Assembly (NCBI GenBank): GCA_029012525.1
Contig: JAQXMG010000044.1
Coordinates: 1-14,723, forward strand
Reading direction: 5' to 3'
DNA from: a bacterium
GTDB taxonomy: Bacteria; Bacillota_I; Bacilli_A; RF39; UBA660
DNA: 14,723 bases
Made by a program: the position numbers and the translations under genes
The notes under the pieces: model-generated
What the model was told of the DNA's origin: nothing
Seen by the model: only the letters and a program-made list of their open reading frames with translations
The model's database searches: none
Part shown: one piece after another, positions 1 through 7,058 of the stretch
How the letters are laid out: each line of letters opens with the position of its first letter
Numbering within the stretch: position 1 is the first letter of the stretch

Positions 1-9
1 TAATATATT

Positions 10-990
10 TTATATCCAAACTGCAAAGAATATGCCAAGAAGTGAGAAGATAATACCGAATAAATAAAATGCTTTAACAATATCAGGTTCTGCAAATCCT
101 TTTTTTTCAAAGTGATGGTGAATAGGTGAATTTAAGAAAACTCGTTTTTTCGTTAGTTTATAATATCCGATTTGAATAATTGAACTAAGAGTTTCAAATA
201 CAAAAGGGAAACATACAATTAAAAGCGTTACTTCACGTCTTGTTAAAATGGCAATAGTGGCAAATACAGCACCTAAAGCAAGAGAACCAGTATCGCCCAT
301 AAACACTTTGGCAGGATAGGCATTAAACATTAAAAATCCAAATAGAGTTCCTACTAAGATGAAACAAAATATTCCCATATCTTCTTGTCCAATAAATAAA
401 GAAATAAGAGCGAATGCAACAAAGGAAATAGCTGATAATCCTCCTGCTAAGCCATCCAAACCATCGGTTAAATTAACAGCGTTACTAAATCCAACAAGTA
501 AAAGAAGAATAAATATTCCATAAAAGAATCCCAGTTCAATATTAATATTTAAAGTAGAAACGACAAATGTTGTATCTCCATCGTATTTCATATAAATATA
601 GAAAAATAAAAGTGCAATTACAATTTGACCAAAGAACTTTTGAGAAATTGTAAGTCCTTCGTTTTTCCCTCGTTTGATACTTAAAAAATCATCTAAAAAT
701 CCCAAAAAAGCATATAGAACAAATACCAAAAGAACAATTCCTAAGTTATAGGTAAATTCTATTCTGTCAGTTAAACAAAGATAAACAATAGTAAGAATGG
801 TGGGAATTATAAAAATTAATCCTCCCATAGTTGGAGTTCCTTCTTTTTTTCTATGATTTTCTCCAACATAATCGCCAATTCTCTGACCAAAATTTAGTTT
901 TTTCAAAAATGGAATAAGAACAATTCCAAAAACTACTGACGTTAAAAATCCAACCATTAATGATAAAACTACTTTAGTTAATAATAACAT
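10..990 (-). CDS. mraY: Phospho-N-acetylmuramoyl-pentapeptide-transferase (MraY)
   Basis: Polytopic membrane enzyme that transfers phospho-MurNAc-pentapeptide from UDP to undecaprenyl phosphate, making lipid I, the first membrane step of peptidoglycan synthesis. Seen in the 326-residue product: the GTPTMGG motif (51-57), the paired aspartates in GFLDDFL (D100, D101), NAVNLTDGLDG (170-180), MGDTGSL (231-237) and the HHHFE motif (291-295), among about ten hydrophobic helices. Length is normal for the family. The frame extends upstream to a GTG at 999, but GAGGTG lies six bases before the ATG at 990, and the protein from this ATG starts like Bacillus MraY, so 990 is preferred. It lies 82 nt downstream of the penicillin-binding protein gene on the same strand, as in the division and cell-wall cluster. 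murD would be expected beyond the window edge. Identity is secure; the start is likely. Confidence 0.96.
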   Translation of the reverse strand: MLLLTKVVLSLMVGFLTSVVFGIVLIPFLKKLNFGQRIGDYVGENHRKKEGTPTMGGLIFIIPTILTIVYLCLTDRIEFTYNLGIVLLVFVLYAFLGFLDDFLSIKRGKNEGLTISQKFFGQIVIALLFFYIYMKYDGDTTFVVSTLNINIELGFFYGIFILLLLVGFSNAVNLTDGLDGLAGGLSAISFVAFALISLFIGQEDMGIFCFILVGTLFGFLMFNAYPAKVFMGDTGSLALGAVFATIAILTRREVTLLIVCFPFVFETLSSIIQIGYYKLTKKRVFLNSPIHHHFEKKGFAEPDIVKAFYLFGIIFSLLGIFFAVWI

Positions 991-1006
991 ATTAAACACC
1001 TCGCCT

Positions 1007-1022
1007 ATACATGTTAATTATA
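1007..1022 (-). promoter_or_regulatory. Putative promoter core upstream of mraY
   Basis: Read on the minus strand this is TATAATTAACATGTAT, a perfect -10 hexamer followed by ten bases that are almost identical to those after the -10 of the autolysin gene (4803) and of ftsK (9825). No good -35 is visible 16-18 bases upstream, where the sequence is a run of A. An AT-only 7-bp inverted repeat (1022-1047, ACTATAA/TTATAGT) sits just upstream and might act as a weak terminator after the penicillin-binding protein gene. mraY may therefore have its own promoter as well as readthrough from the upstream gene. Inference from sequence similarity only. Confidence 0.4.
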
Positions 1023-1072
1023 CTATAATTATTATTTTTTTTATAGTTATTTTTGTTAGTTTACATATTAAT

Positions 1073-2977
1073 TTATTCAGTAATTAATCTAATTTTGCCT
1101 GTTTCATAATATCTTTCACCAGCACTTGGAGATTGTTCAACTACTATATCACCATTACCAATAAATTCTATATCAAATCCTGTTAAAAGTTTTTTAGCTT
1201 CTTTTCTTGTTTTTCCAATAACATTTTCTACTTCATAGTATTTTTTATCATACCATTCATAATCTTTTTCTTTTTGATCATCTTGTTTTTCAATATCTAA
1301 GATGGTAATTAAATCAAGCAGTATTCTTCTTACAAATGGAGTAGTGGTATAACTTGATAAAAGGGCTGTTTTTTTAGGATTATCAATTGCAAGATAAAAT
1401 ACCACTTTTGGATCATTACTTGGAAGTACAGACATAAAACTCATAATATAATTGTTTTCTAAGTATCTACCATTTTCAACCTTTTGAGCTGTACCTGTTT
1501 TTCCACCAACTCTATAACCATCGATGTAAGTCATTTTACCACCACCATTGGCAACAACACTTTCTAAAGCCATACGAAGAATTTTACTTGTATTAGAACT
1601 AACTGTTTTTCTTATAATTGTCGTTTTATTTTCTAAATAAGTAGTATTTGTATTACTATCAGATATACTTTTTAAAATATATGGTTGTAATAGATAACCT
1701 CCATTTACAATAGCTGATACGGCATCAACTTGTTGAAGAGCAGTAACACTAACACCTTGACCAAAAGCAGTTGTTGCAAGTTCTAGATCTTTTACATTAT
1801 CTAAATCAAAAATAATTCCTGTTGCTTCACCATTGAGATCAATTCCTGTTTTTTCACCAAATCCAAATAAATCAATATATGAAAATAATTTTTCTTTTCC
1901 TAATTTAAATCCCATTGAAACAAAACCTGGATTACATGAATTTTCAAATACTTGAAGAAATGTTTGAGCACCATGGCCGCCACTTTTCCAACATCTAATA
2001 GTAGCTCCACTTACTTTAACTTTTCCTGGGTCATAAAAGGTATCTTTTTCTAAATTTACAACTCCTTCTTCAACCGCAGCAGCAGTCGTTATTATTTTAA
2101 AAGTAGAACCTGGTTCATAGGTTTTCCAAATTGCTAAGTTTCTATTTATTACTTCTTCAGAATAATTTCTATAATTATTAGGATTAAAATCAGGCCTTGA
2201 TGCCATACCTAAAATTTCTCCAGTATTAGGATTTATTGCAATAGCCCAAGCTCCATCTGGATTAAACATATCCACTATATTATTTAATTCTCTTTCAATA
2301 GATGATTGAACTTTATAATCTATAGTTAGATTAATATCCATACCACTGGTAGGTTTTTCATAAACTTCACTCATTTCTAATCTATTGCCTTTAGCATCAC
2401 TATAGTATTTTATAAATCCATTCGTGCCTTTTAAATAATCATCATATAATAATTCAACACCTGACAAGCCTTGATTATCACTTCCGGTAAAACCTAAAAC
2501 ATGTGATAACATATTACCATAAGGGTAGTATCTTTTTGATTCTTTAACTAAATAAACACCAGGCAAGTTATAGCTTGATATTTTATCAGCAATATCAAAA
2601 CTTAAATTTCTTCCTTCAGGATGAATTCTTTCAATAGATACTTTTTTGGTTACATGAGCAAATATATCTTCAAAAGAAACGTCAAGTATTTTACTTATAA
2701 CTTTTGCAGTATATTCTTTATCTTCAACTTGATTAGGTATTACAATAAGAGATGTAGTAGTAAGATTATTCGCTAAAACAATGCCATTTCTATCTAAAAT
2801 TCTTCCTCGTTCTGCGACAATTGGTAGTTCTCTACTAATTAGTTCATCTTCTAATGTACTTAATTTTTTGTATTCAAAAACTTGAATATAAAATATTTTT
2901 AAAAATATTATAAAAAAAAGTAGTAGGGCAATTAGTATTACATATTTAATTCTAGTATCTATTTTCTTAAAGAACAT
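1073..2977 (-). CDS. ftsI: Class B penicillin-binding protein, septal transpeptidase (FtsI/PBP2B/SpoVD type)
   Basis: D,D-transpeptidase that cross-links peptidoglycan outside the membrane, normally with FtsW at the division septum. In the 634 residues: a short cytoplasmic tail, one transmembrane helix (about 11-33), the dimerisation domain beginning at ERGRILDRNG (56-65), then the transpeptidase domain with S291-T-F-K294 (active serine), S347-C-N349 and K493-T-G495. The C-terminus (about 578-634) is a single PASTA domain ending in the EQSPSAG pattern. Architecture and length match Bacillus SpoVD (one PASTA) better than PBP2B (two), but no sporulation gene is visible here, so the general FtsI name is used. 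The ATG has GGTGAT a few bases upstream. mraY follows on the same strand. Unlike the usual cluster, the gene is preceded by a divergent dnaD rather than by rsmH and ftsL. Confidence 0.93.
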   Translation of the reverse strand: MFFKKIDTRIKYVILIALLLFFIIFLKIFYIQVFEYKKLSTLEDELISRELPIVAERGRILDRNGIVLANNLTTTSLIVIPNQVEDKEYTAKVISKILDVSFEDIFAHVTKKVSIERIHPEGRNLSFDIADKISSYNLPGVYLVKESKRYYPYGNMLSHVLGFTGSDNQGLSGVELLYDDYLKGTNGFIKYYSDAKGNRLEMSEVYEKPTSGMDINLTIDYKVQSSIERELNNIVDMFNPDGAWAIAINPNTGEILGMASRPDFNPNNYRNYSEEVINRNLAIWKTYEPGSTFKIITTAAAVEEGVVNLEKDTFYDPGKVKVSGATIRCWKSGGHGAQTFLQVFENSCNPGFVSMGFKLGKEKLFSYIDLFGFGEKTGIDLNGEATGIIFDLDNVKDLELATTAFGQGVSVTALQQVDAVSAIVNGGYLLQPYILKSISDSNTNTTYLENKTTIIRKTVSSNTSKILRMALESVVANGGGKMTYIDGYRVGGKTGTAQKVENGRYLENNYIMSFMSVLPSNDPKVVFYLAIDNPKKTALLSSYTTTPFVRRILLDLITILDIEKQDDQKEKDYEWYDKKYYEVENVIGKTRKEAKKLLTGFDIEFIGNGDIVVEQSPSAGERYYETGKIRLITE

Positions 2978-3013
2978 AATATCACCAATTAATTATATGA
3001 AAAAATGGCTATT

Positions 3014-3092
3014 TTTATCATAAATATTTTTTATAAATAAGTTTAAATAATATTTAAAAGTATTGTTCTTTTTTTTAAGTTTATGATAAACT
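3014..3092. promoter_or_regulatory. Divergent promoter region with two related palindromes
   Basis: The 146-nt gap between the divergent penicillin-binding protein and dnaD genes contains TTTATCATAAA (3014-3024) and AGTTTATGATAAACT (3078-3092). Each is palindromic around a single central base, with arms of 5 and 7, and the first is the exact reverse complement of the core of the second. Each also contains TATGAT pointing toward the nearer gene, so they may be two -10 elements, two operator half-regions, or both. A second -10 candidate for dnaD (TATATA, 3097-3102) lies just after the second palindrome. The -35 elements are poor on both sides. The symmetry is seen directly; the regulatory role is inference. 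Confidence 0.35.
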
Positions 3093-3123
3093 AAATTATA
3101 TAAAAGAAAGGAACGTTAGTAGT

Positions 3124-3783
3124 ATGAAAACAAATAATATTTTAGATATAATTAAAGGACAAAATATTGTAATTCCTTATGTTTTATTAAAAAATATGAA
3201 AAAGTTAGATATTAATTATAAGGAATTAATTTTTTTATCATATCTTTCTTCATCAAGTTCTAAGATTTTATTTGATGTTTCTTTGTTTTGTCAAAAATTG
3301 AATATGGAAATAACTGAAGTTATGGAACTTGTTAGTAGTTTAACTGAAAAAAAATTAATTGAAATGAATGTTATAAAAAATAGTAGTGGTATGATGTGTG
3401 AATATTTAGATATTGATCTACTTTATGTAAAATTAATGGATTTAACTATTGAAAAGATTGAAGATACTAAAGAAAAAGAAATGGAAAAACTTGAAAAAAA
3501 TGTTTATTCAACAATTGAAAAAGAATTTGGAAGAACTCTTTCACCAATTGAATGCGAAACTATTAAAGGTTGGATTGATTCAAATATAAGTAGTGATTTA
3601 ATAAAAGAAGCCTTAAAAGAAGCTGTTTTAAATGGAGTTACTAACTTAAAGTATATTGATAAAATTTTATATGAATGGGGTAAAAAAGGTTATACTAAAG
3701 CAAGTGATATTAAGAAGAAAAATACTAAAAAGGAAGAAGAAGTAAAACTTTTTGATTATGATTGGTTAGATGATAATGATTAA
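3124..3783 (+). CDS. dnaD: DnaD-domain replication initiation protein
   Basis: DnaD helps load the replicative helicase at origins and restart sites in low-GC Gram-positives, acting with DnaA/PriA, DnaB and DnaI. The 219-residue product has an N-terminal winged-helix-like region (about 18-110), a charged linker (about 112-126) and a C-terminal DnaD/DnaB second domain (about 127-192). That domain starts with IEKEFGRTLSP and ends with the YIDKILYEW segment, the signature aromatic motif that contacts DNA. The tail is basic then acidic. Length and domain order are those of Bacillus DnaD. An AAAGGA sequence lies rather far (about 11 nt) before the ATG. The downstream nth start overlaps the last codons, the same dnaD–nth order as in Bacillus, which supports the assignment. 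Confidence 0.9.
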   Translation: MKTNNILDIIKGQNIVIPYVLLKNMKKLDINYKELIFLSYLSSSSSKILFDVSLFCQKLNMEITEVMELVSSLTEKKLIEMNVIKNSSGMMCEYLDIDLLYVKLMDLTIEKIEDTKEKEMEKLEKNVYSTIEKEFGRTLSPIECETIKGWIDSNISSDLIKEALKEAVLNGVTNLKYIDKILYEWGKKGYTKASDIKKKNTKKEEEVKLFDYDWLDDND

Positions 3784-4396
3784 AGAAGAAAATATAGAAA
3801 AATATTTAGATGAATTAATTCCAAATCCAAAATGTGAACTAAATTTTAATAAAGATTATGAACTATTAATTGCAGTTATGCTTAGCGCTCAAACAACTGA
3901 TAAAAGAGTTAATTTTGTTACAAGTAAATTATTTAATAAATATCCTAGTTTAAAAAAACTTAAAGATGCTGATATAAATGATATTGAAGACATTATAAGA
4001 GAACTTGGTAATTATAAGAAAAAATCTCTTGGCGTTAAAAAGATTGCAACTGAATTATATGAAAAATATGATGGTAAAGTTCCAAACAACAGGGAAATTT
4101 TAGAAAGTCTTCCTATGGTAGGTAGAAAAACTACTAATGTTGTTTTAAGTGTATTATTTAATGAACCTAATTTTGCGGTTGATACTCATGTTTTTAGGGT
4201 ATCTAAAAGATTGAAATTAGCAACTGAAAAAGATGATGTTTTAAAAGTAGAAGAAAAATTAAAAAAACATTTTAATAAAAATTCGTGGAGTAAACTTCAT
4301 CATCAATTTGTTTTATTTGGTAGATATTATTGTACTGCAAGAAATCCTAAGTGTGATAATTGCAAATTAAAAGAATACTGCAAATATGAAAAGTAG
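3770..4396 (+). CDS. nth: Endonuclease III, base-excision repair glycosylase/lyase
   Basis: Bifunctional DNA glycosylase and AP lyase that removes oxidised pyrimidines and nicks the backbone. In the 208 residues: the helix-hairpin-helix LPMVGRKTTNVV (114-125) with catalytic lysine K120, catalytic aspartate D138 in VDTHVFRV, and a C-terminal [4Fe-4S] ligand set C188-x6-C195-x2-C198-x5-C204. All key residues are present and their numbering almost coincides with the E. coli enzyme. The frame opens with ATG-ATA-ATG, so translation could start at 3770 or 3776; neither has a clear Shine-Dalgarno sequence. The start lies inside the end of dnaD, so translation is probably coupled to it. The gene ends in TAG and is followed by a hairpin-rich gap. 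Confidence 0.95.
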   Translation: MIMIKEENIEKYLDELIPNPKCELNFNKDYELLIAVMLSAQTTDKRVNFVTSKLFNKYPSLKKLKDADINDIEDIIRELGNYKKKSLGVKKIATELYEKYDGKVPNNREILESLPMVGRKTTNVVLSVLFNEPNFAVDTHVFRVSKRLKLATEKDDVLKVEEKLKKHFNKNSWSKLHHQFVLFGRYYCTARNPKCDNCKLKEYCKYEK

Positions 4397-4429
4397 TATT
4401 CTTTTAATATTGTTATTTATAGTATTAAT

Positions 4430-4543
4430 ATAAAAATAATTCACCTAACTCAAGCTTTGATTTAGGTGGGCATAACTTTATGGCTACACTAAGCATTACA
4501 ATATTAAGTGTTCCTTTATTATTTTATTAAATTTCTTCCATCC
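4430..4543 (-). ncRNA. Candidate small structured RNA, identity unknown
   Basis: Between nth and tRNA-Cys lie three consecutive hairpins: 4486-4511 (ACACT-AA stem with one bulge), 4469-4484 (near-perfect, one mismatch) and 4442-4468 (7-bp CACCTAA/TTAGGTG stem extended by a 4-bp inner helix). On the minus strand a promoter-like TTGAAA-17-TATCAT precedes them (4550-4578), putting the 5' end near 4543. The last hairpin is followed by AATTATTTTTAT, a weak U-rich tail. AT-rich flanks (about 4521-4532 and 4427-4440) can also pair and close the set. This gives a coherent RNA of about 110 nt with no reading frame of note. The hairpin-AGCC-TAAA-CACCT order loosely recalls the 3' half of 6S RNA, but it is too short for a standard one. 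A small IS200/IS605-like remnant or stacked terminators are alternatives. Confidence 0.35.
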
Positions 4544-4549
4544 ATATAC

Positions 4550-4578
4550 ATGATAACATAAAAAAGAACCTTTTTCAA
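4550..4578 (-). promoter_or_regulatory. Putative sigma-A promoter for the candidate small RNA
   Basis: On the minus strand TTGAAA (4578-4573) and TATCAT (4555-4550) are separated by exactly 17 bases, each one mismatch from consensus. It overlaps the tRNA-Cys terminator hairpin, so the hairpin bases also serve as the spacer. It points toward the three-hairpin segment and away from the tRNA. There is no protein gene downstream on this strand before nth, which runs the other way, so the likely product is a non-coding RNA. Confidence 0.4.
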
Positions 4579-4586
4579 GTTCTTTT
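4560..4586 (-). terminator. Rho-independent terminator of tRNA-Cys
   Basis: Inverted repeat AAAAGAAC (4562-4569) and GTTCTTTT (4579-4586) with a 9-base loop, beginning 11 nt beyond the tRNA 3' end. Read on the minus strand the stem is followed by a run of six T, the expected terminator layout. The T-run is also good in the plus direction, so it may stop transcription both ways. Confidence 0.7.
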
Positions 4587-4596
4587 AAATTCATAT

Positions 4597-4670
4597 TGGA
4601 GGGGCTAACCAGATTTGAACTGGTGCTCAAGGTTTTGCAGACCCATGCCTTACCGCTTGGCTATAGCCCC
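4597..4670 (-). tRNA. tRNA-Cys (anticodon GCA)
   Basis: The minus strand folds into a full cloverleaf of 74 nt. The acceptor GGGGCTA pairs with TAGCCCC; the D stem is GCC/GGC with GG in the loop; the anticodon loop is CTGCAAA, giving GCA; the variable loop has 4 nt; and the T stem is ACCAG/CTGGT with loop TTCAAAT. The 3' end TCCA is encoded, with U73, the discriminator base required by cysteinyl-tRNA synthetase. The anticodon stem TGGGT/ACCTT is weak, with a U·U mismatch at its top pair and a G·U next to it, but three Watson-Crick pairs flank the loop. It stands alone with its own promoter and terminator. Confidence 0.95.
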
Positions 4671-4689
4671 AAATAAATGTTGTAAATTA

Positions 4690-4718
4690 ATTATATCATT
4701 TAGTTATTGTTGTATCAA
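4690..4718 (-). promoter_or_regulatory. Sigma-A promoter of tRNA-Cys
   Basis: On the minus strand TTGATA (4718-4713) and a perfect TATAAT (4695-4690) are separated by 17 bases, and the -10 ends 19 nt before the tRNA 5' end. This is the best-formed promoter in the window and fits a highly transcribed stable RNA. Confidence 0.8.
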
Positions 4719-4799
4719 GTATTTTTTATAAAAATTATGATATTGTAGTGTAAATTATTCATAAAATTAAAATTATTTCTATATTTAGTTGTCGTTTTT

Positions 4800-4818
4800 T
4801 GTTATAATTAATGTGTAT
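4800..4818 (+). promoter_or_regulatory. Extended -10 promoter of the surface hydrolase unit
   Basis: TG-T-TATAAT (4800-4808) is an extended -10 element followed by TAATGTGTAT, matching the bases after the -10 of ftsK and mraY. No convincing -35 is present. It lies about 34 nt before the ATG of the hydrolase gene, which has AGGGAAGTG as ribosome binding site. It probably drives both genes from 4842 to 8543. Confidence 0.6.
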
Positions 4819-4841
4819 GACAATAGTAGGGAAGTGATGAA

Positions 4842-7049
4842 ATGCTAAAAAAATTAATTAATATAATTTTAATTATTACAATTTTAATAACTAATTTTGT
4901 TTATATAGATGTAAATGCTTTAACTACTACAATTACGGCAACTGTAAATGATAGTGATGGAGTTTATTTAAGAAAAGGCCCAGGAACAAATTATGGAAAA
5001 GAAAAATTACTATCCTATGGTACTAGTGTTACTTTAGTTAGCACTGATAAACATAAAGGTACTGGTTGTAGTGATGGCTTTTATCAAGTTAATTACAATG
5101 GAAGTACTAATTATTATGTATGTAGTACTTATGTAAGTGTAAAAGTTGTAAATTATGATAATAATTATTATACTACTGCATCTTGGAATGCTAGAGTAAA
5201 TGAAAATTATGCAACTGTTAGAAAAAATCCTAATGGAACAGCAATTGAAAAAATATATTTAGGTACTGATGTGAAAGTATTAGAAACAACAGGAGATTGG
5301 GTTAAAATTTCGTATTATAATAATCGTACTGGTTATATTTTAAAAAGACTTGTAAGTTATTATAGTGATGTAACATCAACATCTGAAGCCTATTATGAAG
5401 AGTTAAGATCTCTTGGTTTTCCTGAAAGTTATCTACCATTTTTAACTTATTTACATAAAAAATATCCTAACTGGATTTTTAAAGCAGATAAAACTAATAA
5501 GAAATTTGATGTTGTAATAAATAATGAACTTGGAAAAAACTATATTCAAACTACAGAAAATACTTATCGTACTAGTAATGTAGTAAAAGAAAATCCCAAT
5601 TGGTATGTTGCAAGTTTACCAGTTGTTGCTTTCTTTATCGATCCAACTAATTATCTAACAGAAAAAAATATTTTTGCTTTTGAAGAATTAACTTATGATA
5701 AAGAAAGTCATACAAAAGATATGATTAAAAATGTTTTTGCAGGAACTTATCTTGAAACTGATGAATATGCTGGATATTTTTTGGGGGCTGCTGAAAAATA
5801 TAATGTTAGTCCAATTCATTTAGCATCAAGAGTAAAACAAGAAGGTGGAACTAGTTCAACTTATGCTGCTATAACAGGAACAGCAACTAGTGTTTCCAAT
5901 CTTACTTATCGTGGAAAGAATTTGGATGGCTATTATAATTATTATAATATTGGTGCCTATGAAGATAGTTATACTAATAGTTCAGTAACAAGAGGTCTTG
6001 CTGCTGCTGCTGGAATAGTTGATGATAACGAAGGAACACCATGGGATACTAGAGAAAAAGCTATTGTTTATGGTGCTAAATTTATTGCTCAAGGATATAT
6101 CGCTAAAAAACAAAATACTTTGTATTATCAAAAATTTAATACTGCTTATAATGCTTATTATTCACCATATACTCATCAATATATGACAAATATAATTGCA
6201 CCTTCAAGTGAAAGCTTAGAAATATATAGTACTTATAAAGAAGCATATGGAACTAATTTTAATAATACAACTTTTACCTTTTTAATACCTGTTTATGAAG
6301 ATATGCCAAGTAACTTTACATCTCATCCAATTATTGGAGATACAAATAACGATTTAAGTTCTTTAAAAGTTAATAATAATTTAATTCAAGGATTTGATAG
6401 TGATGTTTTAGAGTATAATTACTATATTAGTTCTGATACTAAAACGTTAGATGTAAGTGCAACAGCAGAAAGTTCTAAAGCAACTATAAGTGGTGTTGGT
6501 ACTATAACAATTAACGATGAACTAGAAAAAGAAGTATCAATTATTGTAACAAGTGAAACTGGAGATTCTAAAACTTATAAAATAACCTTTATTAAAACTT
6601 CAAATGATAACAAAGAAGAAATAACAATAGATGATATTTTAAAAAACATTGATGTCAAAGTAAATGACACATATATGAGTGGCATTGTAGAAAGTACAAC
6701 GACAAATACATTAAATGATTCAATAAATAAAGAATATCCAAATGTTTCTATTAATATAACTGATAAAGATGGTAAAACTAAATCAGGTATTTTAAAAACA
6801 GGTGATAAAATCACTTTAACAACAAAATCTTTTACTAAAACTTATGTAATTGTAATAAAAGGTGATACTAATGGCGATGGAATTATTAATGCTCTTGATT
6901 TATTAAGAATTCAAAAACACATTTTAAATTATAGTAAATTAACTAATGAATATTTAGAAGCTTGTGATACAAATTATGATGGAACTGTAAATGCAGTTGA
7001 TTTATTAAGAATTCAAAAACATATTTTGAAATATATAAAATTGAAGTAG
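4842..7049 (+). CDS. Secreted SH3–glucosaminidase peptidoglycan hydrolase with C-terminal type I dockerin
   Basis: Predicted exported autolysin of 735 residues. In order: signal peptide (1-26, cut after VNA); two bacterial SH3 domains (about 30-105 and 112-172), each with the xVRxxP/YLRKGPGTNYG-type motif; a LytG/GH73-like glucosaminidase region (about 185-450) with ASRVKQEGG, where E335 is the likely catalytic acid, and a downstream YYNYYNIGAYE segment; a cadherin-like beta-sandwich (about 503-585); a linker domain (about 590-672); and a dockerin (673-735). The dockerin has two calcium loops, D675-x-N-x-D679-G and D709-x-N-x-D713-G, each followed by LDLLRIQKHIL or VDLLRIQKHIL. The first SH3 holds two cysteines (C76, C94). 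Glucosaminidases of this type cleave after N-acetylglucosamine in the wall. The next gene, 9 nt downstream, encodes a cohesin-like membrane protein, so the dockerin may tether this enzyme to the cell. Domain calls are from motif recognition. Confidence 0.88.
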   Translation: MLKKLINIILIITILITNFVYIDVNALTTTITATVNDSDGVYLRKGPGTNYGKEKLLSYGTSVTLVSTDKHKGTGCSDGFYQVNYNGSTNYYVCSTYVSVKVVNYDNNYYTTASWNARVNENYATVRKNPNGTAIEKIYLGTDVKVLETTGDWVKISYYNNRTGYILKRLVSYYSDVTSTSEAYYEELRSLGFPESYLPFLTYLHKKYPNWIFKADKTNKKFDVVINNELGKNYIQTTENTYRTSNVVKENPNWYVASLPVVAFFIDPTNYLTEKNIFAFEELTYDKESHTKDMIKNVFAGTYLETDEYAGYFLGAAEKYNVSPIHLASRVKQEGGTSSTYAAITGTATSVSNLTYRGKNLDGYYNYYNIGAYEDSYTNSSVTRGLAAAAGIVDDNEGTPWDTREKAIVYGAKFIAQGYIAKKQNTLYYQKFNTAYNAYYSPYTHQYMTNIIAPSSESLEIYSTYKEAYGTNFNNTTFTFLIPVYEDMPSNFTSHPIIGDTNNDLSSLKVNNNLIQGFDSDVLEYNYYISSDTKTLDVSATAESSKATISGVGTITINDELEKEVSIIVTSETGDSKTYKITFIKTSNDNKEEITIDDILKNIDVKVNDTYMSGIVESTTTNTLNDSINKEYPNVSINITDKDGKTKSGILKTGDKITLTTKSFTKTYVIVIKGDTNGDGIINALDLLRIQKHILNYSKLTNEYLEACDTNYDGTVNAVDLLRIQKHILKYIKLK
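6895..7021 (+). repeat. Exact 25-bp direct repeat encoding the two dockerin halves
   Basis: Positions 6895-6919 and 6997-7021 are identical over 25 bases, offset by 102 bp (34 codons). They encode the same helix, DLLRIQKH, in the two calcium-binding halves of the dockerin. Near-identity at the DNA level, including synonymous positions, points to recent duplication, gene conversion or strong constraint between the two halves. Confidence 0.85.
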
Positions 7050-7058
7050 GAGGAAATT

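Noticed and set aside
4397..4600. CRISPR array or T-box/riboswitch in the hairpin-rich gap
   Set aside because: No regularly spaced direct repeats, no T-box sequence, and no gene downstream on the relevant strand to regulate.
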